A stretch of DNA of 64,000 nt from Planctomycetota bacterium. Lineage in GTDB: Bacteria; Planctomycetota; UBA8108; UBA1146. Position 1 is the stretch's first letter; each line of letters starts with the position of its first letter. Shown here one piece after another: positions 28,550-39,035 of the stretch. The stretch spans positions 62,001 through 126,000 of the forward strand of contig JAAZXB010000004.1 of assembly GCA_014240375.1 (NCBI GenBank). Reading direction: 5' to 3'. Made by a program: the position numbers and the translations under genes. Below the pieces are notes generated by a model that was given only the letters and a program-made list of their open reading frames with translations, searched no databases and was not told the origin of the DNA.

Positions 28550-28780
28550 ATGTCTATACACAGAACCCTGAAGACCGGGGATGGCCTCAAAGGTACCCGG
28601 AATGTTCTCACCCGATACGAACGAATCCTCCAGCTCGAGGCCCAGGGTCGTTTCACCGAAGGTGAAGACGCGCCGCTGGGTCTGCCCAAGACTCGAGTCT
28701 TGAAGGTCAAGAAGCGAGTCAAGGTCAAGAAGGAGAAGGAAGAGACCACTGAAGAGAAGACTGAAGAAACGGGGACGTGA
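28550..28780 (+). CDS. Small basic protein of the PVC-superphylum signature family
   Basis: A 76-aa protein beginning MSIHRTLKTGDGLKGTRNVL, then TRYERILQLEAQGRFTEGED and GLPKTRVLKVKKRVKVKKEK, ending in an acidic E/T-rich tail. From memory this matches the 'small basic protein' family (TIGR04137-like) found as a conserved signature across Planctomycetes, Verrucomicrobia and Chlamydiae and thought to interact with the ribosome. The start has GGGAAG at a rather long spacing of about 11. It stands alone between two divergent transporter clusters. The acidic tail after the lysine-rich block is an extension beyond the core. Confidence 0.82.
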   Translation: MSIHRTLKTGDGLKGTRNVLTRYERILQLEAQGRFTEGEDAPLGLPKTRVLKVKKRVKVKKEKEETTEEKTEETGT

Positions 28781-28875
28781 TTGCCGCGGGTGCTGGCTGT
28801 GACCGATTCGGCAGTCGCCACGAGATGGCGCAAAGTGACGAGAATCGAATCAGACCCATCCAGGTCTCTCAGTTA

Positions 28876-28902
28876 CGGCCCGGTCGTCCAGCGTCCGGGC
28901 CG
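28876..28902 (+). promoter_or_regulatory. Strong GC hairpin before the cluster-4 transporter operon
   Basis: CGGCCCGG (28876-28883) and CCGGGCCG (28895-28902) form a perfect 8-bp stem with an 11-nt loop. There is no T-run after it, so it is not a classical terminator. It lies about 30 bp upstream of the ATG at 28935 and could modulate translation or act as a Rho-independent pause. The rest of the 28781-28934 gap shows nothing else. Confidence 0.35.
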
Positions 28903-28934
28903 CTGTCGTAGTGGTTGCTGATTACGGAGGTATC

Positions 28935-30830
28935 ATGGTTCATCGTCCATCGCCCGCAACTCATCGGACTCAGAATCGCGCGAATCCTTGGTGGGTCGGA
29001 GTTCTTACCCTTGCATGGGTGACGCTGATCGGCGGCACCCCTGCTCTGGCGGATTACGATCAGGTCGAGATCGGCGGCAAGACCTGGACCACCAACTCCA
29101 AGTTCGTCCCGCTGGGAAGCCCCGATGCCGTGTCGGGCGGAAAACTGCGCACCAGTATCCCCAATTTCTTGCCGACGCTGCGCAATGATGGCCCCAATTC
29201 GAACCTGACCACCATCACCGACATCTACGCATTGACCCATGAGGGCTTGCTCGGCATCCATCCGGAAACCCTCGAATGGATCCCTGGAATCGCTTCGCAC
29301 TGGATCATCGAGAAGAAGGAAGATCACCAGGTCTTCTGGTACCGCATCGATGAGCGCGCCAAATTTAGCGATGGAACCAGTATTTCCGCCGACGATGTGC
29401 TCGCCTCTTTCGAGCACATGGTTGATCCGGACGTCAAGGATCCTTCGATGAGCAAGCTCTACAATGACATGTATGAGATGCCGATAGTTCACGACGAACG
29501 AACCATCTCGGTCAAGACCAAGAAGTTAAACTGGCGACTGTTCCTCTACTTTTCGGGAAGCTTGATGGTCTACCCGGCGGAGCAAATCCGCATTCCGGGA
29601 GATGTCTATCTCGATGAGTTCAACTGGAAGATGATCCCCGGATCTGGACCTTATGAACTGCGCGAAGATAGCATCCAGCAAGAGATCTCCATCAAGTTGT
29701 ACCGCAAGAAGGACTGGTGGGGGAGCAAGACCCGCAGTGCCAGAGGCCTCTACAACTTTGACGAGATCGACCTGATCGTGGTCCGCGACCGCGAGCTCGC
29801 CTTCGAGAAGTTCAAGGCTGGAGAACTGGATTACTACACGGTCCTCAGGGCGCAACGTTGGGCGGAAGAGACCGGTTTCGAGTCGGTTCGTAACGGCTGG
29901 GTTCGCAAACAGAAGATCTATAATGAGCAGCCGCAGTCCTTCGCTGGCTACATGATGAACATGCGAGAGTGGCCCTTCGACGACAAGAACGTGAGACTCG
30001 CGTTCTGTTACGGAGTCGATCGCAAGACGCTGTTCGACAAGTTGTTCTTCAACCAGTACGAATACATCGACAGTTACTATCCAGGAGGTCGCTGGGGCAA
30101 TCCGGATAACCGACAGGTCCGTTACAATCCACGTCGAGCGGAGCGAATGCTCGACCGTGCTGGATACACCCGGCGAAACGACAACGGAATCCGTGTTCAC
30201 GAGACCACCGGAAAAGCACTTCAGTTCACCATTGAATATGGTTCCGATTCGTCGACTCGCATTCATCAGGTGGTGGCCGAAGGCCTGAAGAAGATCGGGA
30301 TCGGAATGGACCTGAAGCGGGTCGATTACAATGCCCTGATGAAGAAGGTGGGAGAGCGACAATTCGTGGTTCACATGCAAGCCTGGAGGGGGATCCTCTT
30401 TCCCAATCCGATCACCAGCTGGCATGGAGATCTGGCCAATTTACCCAACAACAACAACATCTCGGGAATCGCCATCGCTGAGGTCGATCGCCTGATGGAA
30501 GAGTACGACCAGACCTTTGATATCACCGAACAGGCCCAAATCATGCAGAAGATCGATGGACTGATCTTCAAGGAGCATCCTGTGGCACTGACCTGGTATG
30601 GTCCCTTCGAAAGAATCCTCTCCTGGAATCACTTCGGCCAGCCCAAGAAGGTGATCTCCCGCACTGGAGATGACCATTCACTCTGGGCGTACTGGTGGAC
30701 CACTCCCGAGTTGCAACAGCGCCTGACTGCTGCCAAGAAGGACGGAAGTTCCTTGCCGGTGGGGAACGATGTGGTCGATCCCTGGGGCGTCAAGGCGCGC
30801 ATGGACGCTGCTGAAAAGTCGAAGGAATAA
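28935..30830 (+). CDS. Solute-binding protein, family 5 (YejA-like), cluster 4
   Basis: A 631-aa periplasmic receptor. The ATG at 28935 is preceded by GGAGG and gives a signal peptide with cleavage after TPALA; a GTG at 28911 is less likely. The mature protein has GGKLRTSIPNFLPTLRNDGP, AKFSDGTSISADDVLASFEH and a YejA-like long form with frequent aromatic residues in the C-terminal half. It heads a five-gene operon with two permeases and two ATPases, so this cluster is a complete importer. The YejE-like permease two genes downstream supports a Yej-type peptide transporter. Confidence 0.87.
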   Translation: MVHRPSPATHRTQNRANPWWVGVLTLAWVTLIGGTPALADYDQVEIGGKTWTTNSKFVPLGSPDAVSGGKLRTSIPNFLPTLRNDGPNSNLTTITDIYALTHEGLLGIHPETLEWIPGIASHWIIEKKEDHQVFWYRIDERAKFSDGTSISADDVLASFEHMVDPDVKDPSMSKLYNDMYEMPIVHDERTISVKTKKLNWRLFLYFSGSLMVYPAEQIRIPGDVYLDEFNWKMIPGSGPYELREDSIQQEISIKLYRKKDWWGSKTRSARGLYNFDEIDLIVVRDRELAFEKFKAGELDYYTVLRAQRWAEETGFESVRNGWVRKQKIYNEQPQSFAGYMMNMREWPFDDKNVRLAFCYGVDRKTLFDKLFFNQYEYIDSYYPGGRWGNPDNRQVRYNPRRAERMLDRAGYTRRNDNGIRVHETTGKALQFTIEYGSDSSTRIHQVVAEGLKKIGIGMDLKRVDYNALMKKVGERQFVVHMQAWRGILFPNPITSWHGDLANLPNNNNISGIAIAEVDRLMEEYDQTFDITEQAQIMQKIDGLIFKEHPVALTWYGPFERILSWNHFGQPKKVISRTGDDHSLWAYWWTTPELQQRLTAAKKDGSSLPVGNDVVDPWGVKARMDAAEKSKE

Positions 30831-30870
30831 CAGTTCTGATGATACTGGAGTATCTGGCAGGCTCTGATCG

Positions 30871-32412
30871 ATGAGCGGTATGTGGACCTATTTCGCCCGC
30901 AGGCTACTGCTGGTTCCTGTGACCTTCTTGATCATCACCTTCATGGTGTATGCGGTGCTCCGATTGACCCCGGGGGGGCCGATCGAGCAACTCGAAAATC
31001 AGATGAAGGCGGCGGCGGCTGGCGAAGCGGGTGGCGGCGGTGGTGGCGGACTGCTCGGTGATGGCGGAGGACTCGATGAGAAAGCCCGCGATGAACTGAA
31101 GGCGTACTACAACCTCGATCAGCCGATTCCTCTCGCCTACCTGCAATGGCTCGGGGTATGGCCCAAGAAGACTCGCGATCCGGTGAGTCTGGCCCAGCGA
31201 GATCTGAATCCTCCCTTCTGGCAGCAGTCTCAATCGTTGTGGAACGCCTACCGGATCGGCGATGAGGATCTCGATCGCTCGGTGATCGAAGGGGAATTCC
31301 AGGTCAGCGGCGAGACAATTCTCAGGGAAATCACCCCATCCGATCGACAACTACACCCGCAGGTGATCGAGCAGGCGGCACGACTGCTCGCCGGAGGAGT
31401 CAGTTCTCGGGCGCAACTCGATCGTCTCCTCGAAGCTCAAGGCTGGTCACGATCTGGATCTCGTTTCATGCGAGCCCTGAGCGATGAAGAGAAGAAGGGG
31501 AGCGGACTGCCGGCCCAGGTACACGCTCAGATGATCACTACCGAGGCGGATTTCGCAGCGCTGCAAACCCATCTCGAATCGATGAAGATGGAATCGAATC
31601 GAAATGGCTCCTACTATCATGTCGATCATGCATTCAGCGGCATCATACAGGGCGACTTTGGCCGCTCCTTCACCTACAACGAAGATGCACTGGATGTCAT
31701 CACTTCCAAGTTCCCCATCTCCATCTACTTTGGATTGATTGGCTACCTGGCCACCTGGATCGTCTGCATTCCTCTGGGGATCTCCAAGGCGATCCGCCAC
31801 AAGGGTACTTTTGACACCGCCAGCAGCGTGCTGGTCTTTCTCGGTTACGCCACTCCTGGATTCGTGGCCTGTCTACTGCTGCTGGTGCTGCTGGGTGGTG
31901 GTTCTTACTGGAACCTGGTTCCCCTCGGAGGATTTCGATCCGCCGACTGGAATCTATGGTGGGAACAGGGTGAGTATCTACGCTGCATCGGAGATCAGAT
32001 CCGACACACACTGGTACCGATGTTTGGCTACATGGTCGGTTCCTTTGCCAGCATGACGGTGTTGATGAAGAACTCGCTGCTGGAAAACTTCGGCGCTGAT
32101 TACGTTCGCACCGCCTTCGCCAAGGGACTCTCCGAGGGCCGGGTCATCTATGTCCATGCGCTGCGGAACTCATTGATCCCCATCACGGCAGGGATCGGCC
32201 ACTTCCTCGGGTTACTCTTTGCTGGTTCCTTCCTCATTGAAAAGGTCTGTAACATTCCCGGGATGGGACTACTCGGGTACGAGTCGATCATCCGCCGTGA
32301 TTATCCGATCATCCTGGCGACGCTGGTTTTCGGTGTACTGATTCGATTGACCGGAAACATCTTGAGTGACTTGATCTGGGCCCTCATCGATCCTCGGATC
32401 CGGTTCAAGTAG
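30871..32412 (+). CDS. ABC transporter permease (OppB/YejB-like) with large insertion, cluster 4
   Basis: A 513-aa permease, about 150-200 residues longer than usual. The first helix (LLLVPVTFLIITFMVYAVLR) is followed by a glycine-rich linker (GEAGGGGGGGLLGDGGG) and an external domain reaching to about residue 250, ending with HAFSGIIQGDFGRSFTYNED. The remaining five-helix core is standard with EAA loop ADYVRTAFAKGLSEGRVIYV and end ALIDPRIRFK. ATG 30871 has only a weak ribosome site. It is 40 bp after the receptor gene. Confidence 0.87.
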   Translation: MSGMWTYFARRLLLVPVTFLIITFMVYAVLRLTPGGPIEQLENQMKAAAAGEAGGGGGGGLLGDGGGLDEKARDELKAYYNLDQPIPLAYLQWLGVWPKKTRDPVSLAQRDLNPPFWQQSQSLWNAYRIGDEDLDRSVIEGEFQVSGETILREITPSDRQLHPQVIEQAARLLAGGVSSRAQLDRLLEAQGWSRSGSRFMRALSDEEKKGSGLPAQVHAQMITTEADFAALQTHLESMKMESNRNGSYYHVDHAFSGIIQGDFGRSFTYNEDALDVITSKFPISIYFGLIGYLATWIVCIPLGISKAIRHKGTFDTASSVLVFLGYATPGFVACLLLLVLLGGGSYWNLVPLGGFRSADWNLWWEQGEYLRCIGDQIRHTLVPMFGYMVGSFASMTVLMKNSLLENFGADYVRTAFAKGLSEGRVIYVHALRNSLIPITAGIGHFLGLLFAGSFLIEKVCNIPGMGLLGYESIIRRDYPIILATLVFGVLIRLTGNILSDLIWALIDPRIRFK

Positions 32413-32423
32413 GAGGAGAGAAG

Positions 32424-34279
32424 ATGACCTATCTACTGACCCTCCTGGTGCTGGCTGGTGGAGTGCTTCTGACGATGCGCGGAATCCCCTGGCTGTTCAG
32501 GACCATCTCGAGACTGCTGGGATTCAAGTTCAGGACCAGTCCGTTGGCCGAGAAACGGTTGAGACGCTTTCGCTCCATCCGTCGCGGTTACATCTCCTTT
32601 GTCATCGTCACCAGCATGTTCACCACATCGCTATTTCTCGAGGTGCTGGTCAACGATCGACCGATCATGATCCGCTACGGCGAGAATCGCGCTTTTCCCG
32701 CAGTGAGGGATCTGGCCAATACCTGGCTGTTCTTTGTCGATGGACCCTTCGCGACCTTTGATCGCTCGGGAGACTACGGGATTCCTGGAGAAGGACCTCT
32801 CGACTACAAGGCTTTCGGTGGCATCGTTGTCGATCCAGCGGGTTCCTTTGGACCGATTGCGCAGGAACGACTGCAGGCGCGGAAGGACCTCTCCGAGGAG
32901 ATCTCGCAAACCCAGCAAGAGATCGAAGAACTGCTGGAGGATGGAGACGAACCGGAAGAATGGCTGGTCGAGGATCTCGATGCTGCACGAGAAGATCTGA
33001 AGAGCTTGGATTTTCAGATCGAAAACTTCGATTTGATCAAAGAAGTGTTCGTCAGCGGCAGCGCCTCCATCATCTGGCCCCTCTATCGCCACGGTCCGAG
33101 GCGAAATCGTCTCGATCTACCCGGCACTGCGCCGCACGGCCCATCGCTGCCGATTCCTGGAATTACTCCGAGGAACTCGACGGCAACCCTGATCTCTCAG
33201 ACGTCCGATACCATCGGAGGGAAACCCACATACGAGGTGATGGCCGTAGATGAGGCCAGCCTCACTCCGGGTCAAAAATTCTTCGTGGTCGAGGGTGGTG
33301 GGGGTCAACCGGTCACCGATGTCGTGGGCATCCTGTTGGTGCGGGAGTCGATCGACGTGACCGGGCTGCAGAAGCGTATCACTGACCGACAGCAGGAACT
33401 CGATGCTCCCGAGGCGCTGGATGGTGATCAGTTCAAGGAAAAACAATCGAACCAGGCCGCTGATCAGCGACTTCTGTCGCTGGTTCAACAACAGCATGGA
33501 GATTCAGGACAGGTCGGCATCGCCGAGGTCTTGGCCCAGTCGGAGGGCAAGAAGTTTCCCGATCGGGGGATCTTGATGACTCGCTTCCTCGACACGTGGG
33601 AAGCCCCCCTGGGAACCAGTGATTCGGGAATCGATGTCTTACCACTGCTGCTTTACGGATTCCGCATCAGTGTCGGTTTTGCCATGATGGTGATGGGGTT
33701 CGGCTATCTGTTGGGAATCCTCGCCGGTGCCATCATGGGCTACTACGGCGGGTGGACCGATATCCTGCTGCAGCGATTCATCGAAATCTGGGGCTCGGTG
33801 CCGTTCTTGTTCCTGATCATGATCATCGCCAGCATCGTCGATCCCGGATTCTGGATGCTGGTGATCTTCCTCGTCATCCTGCGGTCATGGATGGCAGTGA
33901 CCTATCAGATTCGCGGTGAGTTTTATCGAGAGAAAGCCAAGGACTACGTTCAGGCGGCCATCGGCACCGGAGTGAGCGACCTCAAGGTGATGATTCGACA
34001 CATCTTGCCCAACTCGATGATTCCGGTGATCTCGCGAGCCCCCTTCTCCTTCGTCAATTACATCAGCGCACTGGTCTCCCTCGACTTTCTCGGATTCGGA
34101 CTGCCTCCGACCGATCCGTCATGGGGTCGCCTGCTCAATCAAGGTTTCCAGTTCCTGTTGATCTACCCGCACCTGGTACTGTTACCGGTGATGGCACTGG
34201 CGGTGACCCTGTTCCTGGTGGTGTTGATCGGAGAGGCCGTGCGGGAAGCGTTTGATCCCAAGGTCTTCTCGAGGTTGAG

Positions 34280-34283
<4 letters not shown>
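32424..34283 (+). CDS. ABC transporter permease (OppC/YejE-like) with ~300-aa external domain, cluster 4
   Basis: A 619-aa permease, twice the usual length. The N-terminal helices are followed by NDRPIMIRYGENRAFPAV, a segment that recalls the periplasmic part of YejE. A large domain (about residues 90-390) then contains an acidic coiled-coil-like stretch (SEEISQTQQEIEELLEDGDE) and beta-rich parts, ahead of the core permease (LLYGFRISVGFAMMVMGFGY; EAA loop AKDYVQAAIGTGVSDLK). The canonical LGTD.LGRD motif is replaced by LGTSDSGIDVLPLLLYG. A strong AGGAGGAG ribosome site is present. It overlaps the ATPase gene by 4 bp. Confidence 0.87.
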
Positions 34284-35310
<1,027 letters not shown>

Positions 35311-35314
<4 letters not shown>

Positions 35315-36348
35315 CCGAAGACCAGCGTTCGGCGGAGCCTGCACAACCGATCCTTGAACTGGAAGACCTGAAGGTCTGGTTTCCGGTCCATGGAGGTGTC
35401 TTCTCGAGACATGTCGCGGACGTCAAAGCGGTCGATGGAATCTCATTGAAGGTGCTCGAGGGCGAAACCCTCGGCGTGGTCGGAGAATCGGGTTGCGGCA
35501 AGAGCACTCTGGGGAAGGCGGTGATGGGACTGGTGCCGGTCACCTCGGGTAGCGTTCTCTTCCACTCGAAAGATCGCCCGCCGGTGAACCTGACCCAACT
35601 CGCCCGCAAGGAATACCGGCCCTATCGAAGCGAGATCCAGATGGTGTATCAGGATCCCTATTCCTCGCTCAATCCACGCCTTTCCGTCGAGGAGATCGTC
35701 GATGAGCCACTTCGGGTGCATCATCCGAAGATGACTCGTGAGGAGCGTCGCATCGCCGTCGAGGAGATGCTGGAACGGGTCGGTCTGCGCAAGGAGCAGT
35801 CGGAACGATACCCGCACGAGTTTTCAGGAGGCCAACGACAACGAATCGGAATTGCGCGGGCGTTGGTGACTCGCCCACGGGTCATCATCGCAGACGAACC
35901 GGTCAGCGCTCTCGATGTTTCGATCCAGGCTCAGGTGATCAACCTGATGAGAGAGTTGCAACGTGATCTGGGCCTTACCGTGATCTTCATCGCTCATGAT
36001 ATCTCGGTGGTCGAACATGTTTCCGATCGAGTCGCCGTGATGTATCTCGGCAACCTGGTCGAGTTGGGTCAAACGCGGGAGATCTTTCGCCAGCCCAAAC
36101 ATCCCTATACGCGCGCCCTGCTCAGTGCGGTACCCAGGCCAGATCCCGACCGTCGAAGGGAAAATCGTCTGGTACTTCGTGGCGATGTTCCATCGCCGAT
36201 GGCGAAGCCTTCCGGATGCGGTTTTCGCACCCGCTGTCCAATTGCTCAGCCGAGTTGCTCGGAGCAAGTCCCACCGATGATCCAGGTCGGAAAACGTCAA
36301 CGAGCGGCCTGTCCTCATGTCGAGCAATTCGATGAACTGCTCGAATAG
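35311..36348 (+). CDS. Peptide ABC transporter ATP-binding protein, OppF type
   Basis: A 345-aa ATPase partnering the OppD-type subunit. The ATG at 35311 overlaps the upstream stop and has AGAGGGGGGCGG in front; the frame is open further 5' but without support. Walker A is GESGCGKSTLGKA, the signature FSGGQRQRIGIARAL, Walker B VIIADEPVSALD, and the C-terminal domain has FRTRCPIAQPSC. As the only D/F pair in view it may energise the other three permease clusters as well. Confidence 0.93.
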
Positions 36349-36403
36349 AACCGACCGGAACTTGAACTGCTCTCGGCAACCTGGCAGTGTCGTTGAGGCC
36401 CAC

Positions 36404-36534
36404 AGCTCGGTAACCCGGGAACGGCGCTGAAGGGTGTAGGCCCTCCTGAAAAGAGCGAGGACAGCAACCACACCGGTCCGTCGACCGGTGGGCACGTGAG
36501 CCTCACAGACCCCGGTTATGGCACCGAGTGACTC
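36404..36534. ncRNA. Candidate structured RNA of unknown class
   Basis: Between the transporter operon and the helicase gene, a nested set of pairings closes on itself: CTCGGT near 36413 with ACCGAG near 36528; next to it AACCCGGG with CCCCGGTT (one mismatch); and inside a perfect 8-bp hairpin CACCGGTC/GACCGGTG with a 4-base loop around 36473-36492. No intrinsic terminator flanks it on either strand, so its direction is unknown. It does not carry the conserved cores of RNase P RNA, tmRNA or SRP RNA. The remainder of the 36349-36831 gap holds only the leader hairpin at 36677-36717. Confidence 0.35.
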
Positions 36535-36676
36535 AGAAGCAGGGAATCTAGACGGAGTTACGAAATCCCCGAGGTCGACGCTTTCATCTTCATGATCCGT
36601 GTCTCGGGACAGGTTCCCCAGCCGCAGCCAGGCGATCGAGCAGCACCCAGAGAGGGACTGAGGGGGCAATATTTTG

Positions 36677-36717
36677 GCCTTTTTCCCATCAATTGGGACA
36701 ATTCAGCTCGAAAAGGC
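36677..36717 (+). promoter_or_regulatory. Stem-loop in the leader of the DEAD-box helicase gene
   Basis: GCCTTTT (36677-36683) pairs with AAAAGGC (36711-36717). Nested inside it, TCCCA and TGGGA form a second 5-bp hairpin (36684-36698). It lies about 115 bp upstream of the ATG. Long structured leaders are common for cold-inducible DEAD-box genes, so post-transcriptional control is a reasonable inference. Confidence 0.4.
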
Positions 36718-36831
36718 TAAAGTCTATTAGGATGACTGAAACTGAGCGTCGACATCGGCCTCAGCCTGCCTCGTTGCTCACTCAGAGTCCGGTGGCAAGA
36801 CCTACGATTCCCCGGATTTTGAGAGACAAAA

Positions 36832-38610
36832 ATGTCAACTACAGACCCTTTTGCCGGTGTACCGGCTCCGCTGCGTGAGGCCATCGTTGCACGTGGTTTC
36901 GAAAAACTGACTTCGGTGCAGGAGGCCGTCCTTTCCTCCGAGGGGTCGGGACGAAACCTCCGTATTTCCTCACAAACCGGCTCCGGCAAGACCCTGGCCC
37001 TTGGGATTCGCCTGGCCAGTGATCTGATCCCTGCTGACGATACATCGGCAGTCGCCCGCGGAGCCGAAGGGCCTCGCGTTCTGTTGATTACACCGACTCG
37101 TGAACTGGCTGTTCAGGTTGCGGGTGAACTACGCTGGCTCTTTGCCAGGATCCAGGGCGTTGCAGTTGAAGTGGTCACGGGCGGATCGGATATCGGCCGT
37201 GAGCGTCGCGCGCTCAGCAAGGCACCGGCAGTCCTGGTCGGAACACCCGGTCGATTGCTGGATCACATGAAATCGCGCAGGCTCAACTGTTCATCTTTTC
37301 GTCAGGTCGTATTGGACGAAGCAGACCAGATGCTCGACATGGGCTTCCGCGATGAACTGGAAGCGATCCTCGAGTTCTTACCCGAGGATCGTTGCAGCCA
37401 TCTTGTTTCTGCGACCTTTCCGGCGGTCGTCAAACGGTTGGCCGATCGGTTTCAGGAAAATCCTCTTCATGTCGAGGGGACGCGCCTCGGCGTGGCCAAT
37501 GCTGATATTCAGCATGTCGCCCATCGCATTCGTCCCCGTGAGTTGAATGCCGCAATCATCAATGTCCTGCTCCATGCACGTGGTGAGCGTGTGCTGGTAT
37601 TCGTCCGTCGGCGAGTGGATGCCACGGAACTCGCCGAAAGACTGTCCGCCAATGGACTCGCTGCCGCACCGTTCAGTGGCGAACTCAATCAGGCGCAGCG
37701 TACACGCACTCTGAACGCCTTCAAGAATGGTGAACAGGATGTCCTGATCGCCACAGATGTCGCCGCTCGCGGGATCGACGTCCCTGAAATTGACACGGTG
37801 ATTCACGCAGACGTACCGGCAGATGTCGAAAATTACACTCACCGGAGTGGACGTACCGGACGAGCAGGTCGCAAGGGGCGAAGCGTTCTGATGGTGCCGA
37901 TGCATTCCCAGGGCCGCATAAGACGCATCTTTTCAGAGGCCGGGGTCGAGGCGCAGTGGCAGCCGGTTCCGAGCCCTGCTCAGATCGAAAAGCGTTATAC
38001 CAAGACCTTCCGTCGTGATCTGCATGCCATCCTTGCGGACTCCTCGTTGGTTTCCAAAAAACAAACCTCCTACGCGAAATTCTTGCTGGAGCAACCCGAG
38101 CAACGAGATCCACAGGAGATCCTTGCCGCGCTCTTGCAGATGGCCGAGCCGAAACCGGCTCTTCAGGGTTATGCCATCGCGGAAGTCTCCGAGGGATCAG
38201 GGCATTCGCGAGATTCGCGAGGACCGCGCAATCCCCGAAATTCGGGACCCCGAAGAAAAGCAGCCTTTGGTGCCTACCAGAGTTTTGAAATCAATTGGGG
38301 AACATCCAAGGGAGCGAGCGCGAGTCGCATCTTGTCGCATCTGTGCCGAAGAGGGAATATCAGCAGTTCTGAGGTCGGTGCGATTCGCCTCGGGCCAGCT
38401 TTCAGTACCTTCCAGATTTCAAAAGCAGCTTCGGGGGGTTTCGAGAAGGCCGCACGTCGTCCGGATGGACGCGACCCGAATCTCAATATTCGACGCAGTA
38501 TCGGCAACTCAAGGCCCGATCCGTCGAGAGGGGCCAGGCCGCATCGGGGCAAACGTCACGATTCCTACGGGGGACGGGCAGCAGCGGCTGGCGCTGGCAG
38601 CCGAGGCTAG
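36832..38610 (+). CDS. DEAD-box ATP-dependent RNA helicase (DeaD/DbpA-like)
   Basis: An RNA helicase of 592 aa with all core motifs: Q-motif region GFEKLTSVQEAVL, SSQTGSGKT, PTRELAVQ, TPGRLLDH, DEADQM, VSATF, ARGIDVPEIDTVIHAD and HRSGRTGRAGR. After the core comes a region with a DbpA-type RNA-binding fold (SFEINWGTSKGASASRILSH; ISSSEVGAIRLG) and a basic R/G/P-rich tail (SRGARPHRGKRHDSYGGR), typical of ribosome-assembly or cold-shock helicases. It has its own promoter region and a structured leader. ATG 36832 has GAGAGA upstream. Confidence 0.92.
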   Translation: MSTTDPFAGVPAPLREAIVARGFEKLTSVQEAVLSSEGSGRNLRISSQTGSGKTLALGIRLASDLIPADDTSAVARGAEGPRVLLITPTRELAVQVAGELRWLFARIQGVAVEVVTGGSDIGRERRALSKAPAVLVGTPGRLLDHMKSRRLNCSSFRQVVLDEADQMLDMGFRDELEAILEFLPEDRCSHLVSATFPAVVKRLADRFQENPLHVEGTRLGVANADIQHVAHRIRPRELNAAIINVLLHARGERVLVFVRRRVDATELAERLSANGLAAAPFSGELNQAQRTRTLNAFKNGEQDVLIATDVAARGIDVPEIDTVIHADVPADVENYTHRSGRTGRAGRKGRSVLMVPMHSQGRIRRIFSEAGVEAQWQPVPSPAQIEKRYTKTFRRDLHAILADSSLVSKKQTSYAKFLLEQPEQRDPQEILAALLQMAEPKPALQGYAIAEVSEGSGHSRDSRGPRNPRNSGPRRKAAFGAYQSFEINWGTSKGASASRILSHLCRRGNISSSEVGAIRLGPAFSTFQISKAASGGFEKAARRPDGRDPNLNIRRSIGNSRPDPSRGARPHRGKRHDSYGGRAAAAGAGSRG

Positions 38611-39035
38611 CCGCCTTACGCATCCGACCCAACGGTTTTGCACGACTCAACGGTGAAGCCGCCCGCGACCCGCTGCCTATCGATGAAATCGCCGTACCGC
38701 CAGTATTCGCTGTCCGGAGCCCGGCGCTCGCAGTGCCATCGGTGAGGCTGCCCAGGGATGGATCGATGCCGCTGGCGAAACTGAAGGCCCACAACCCACG
38801 CATGATTGTGGAGGTGAGGGAGTTCCACCAGGCCTCCAGAGATGCCGTGAGGAAGCGGCCATCTGCTTCAGGACTGCCCGGTGGCAGGATTCCAGCAGGT
38901 CCCCTACATCCCATAATGTACCTTATCGGACCCATGTAAGACTCCAGACCGTCTGCCCTTCCTCTTCCCGCCGTCTACTCACAGCGTCTCCTCACAGCGG
39001 ATCGGGTCTACGGGTCCGCGATTGTCGGGACCTGT
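38611..39035. other. Intergenic stretch with coding-like signal of unresolved strand
   Basis: After the helicase stop, the plus strand stays open in another frame to a TAA at 38939 (ending HPIMYLIGPM), with a GTG at 38733 as the only late start. The minus strand has an ATG at 38935 with GGAG 6 bases upstream and stays open to 38483, into the helicase tail. The two frames share wobble positions, so base composition cannot separate them. Neither translation resembles a family I know. The last 100 bases (38940-39035) show nothing. Confidence 0.25.

Noticed and set aside
28876-28902. Intrinsic terminator after the small basic protein gene
   Set aside because: The stem is strong but no T-run follows on either strand.
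36404-36534. RNase P RNA, tmRNA or SRP RNA
   Set aside because: The conserved cores (GAGGAAAGTC, the tRNA-like TTCGA...CCA end, the GGAAG tetraloop region) are absent on both strands.
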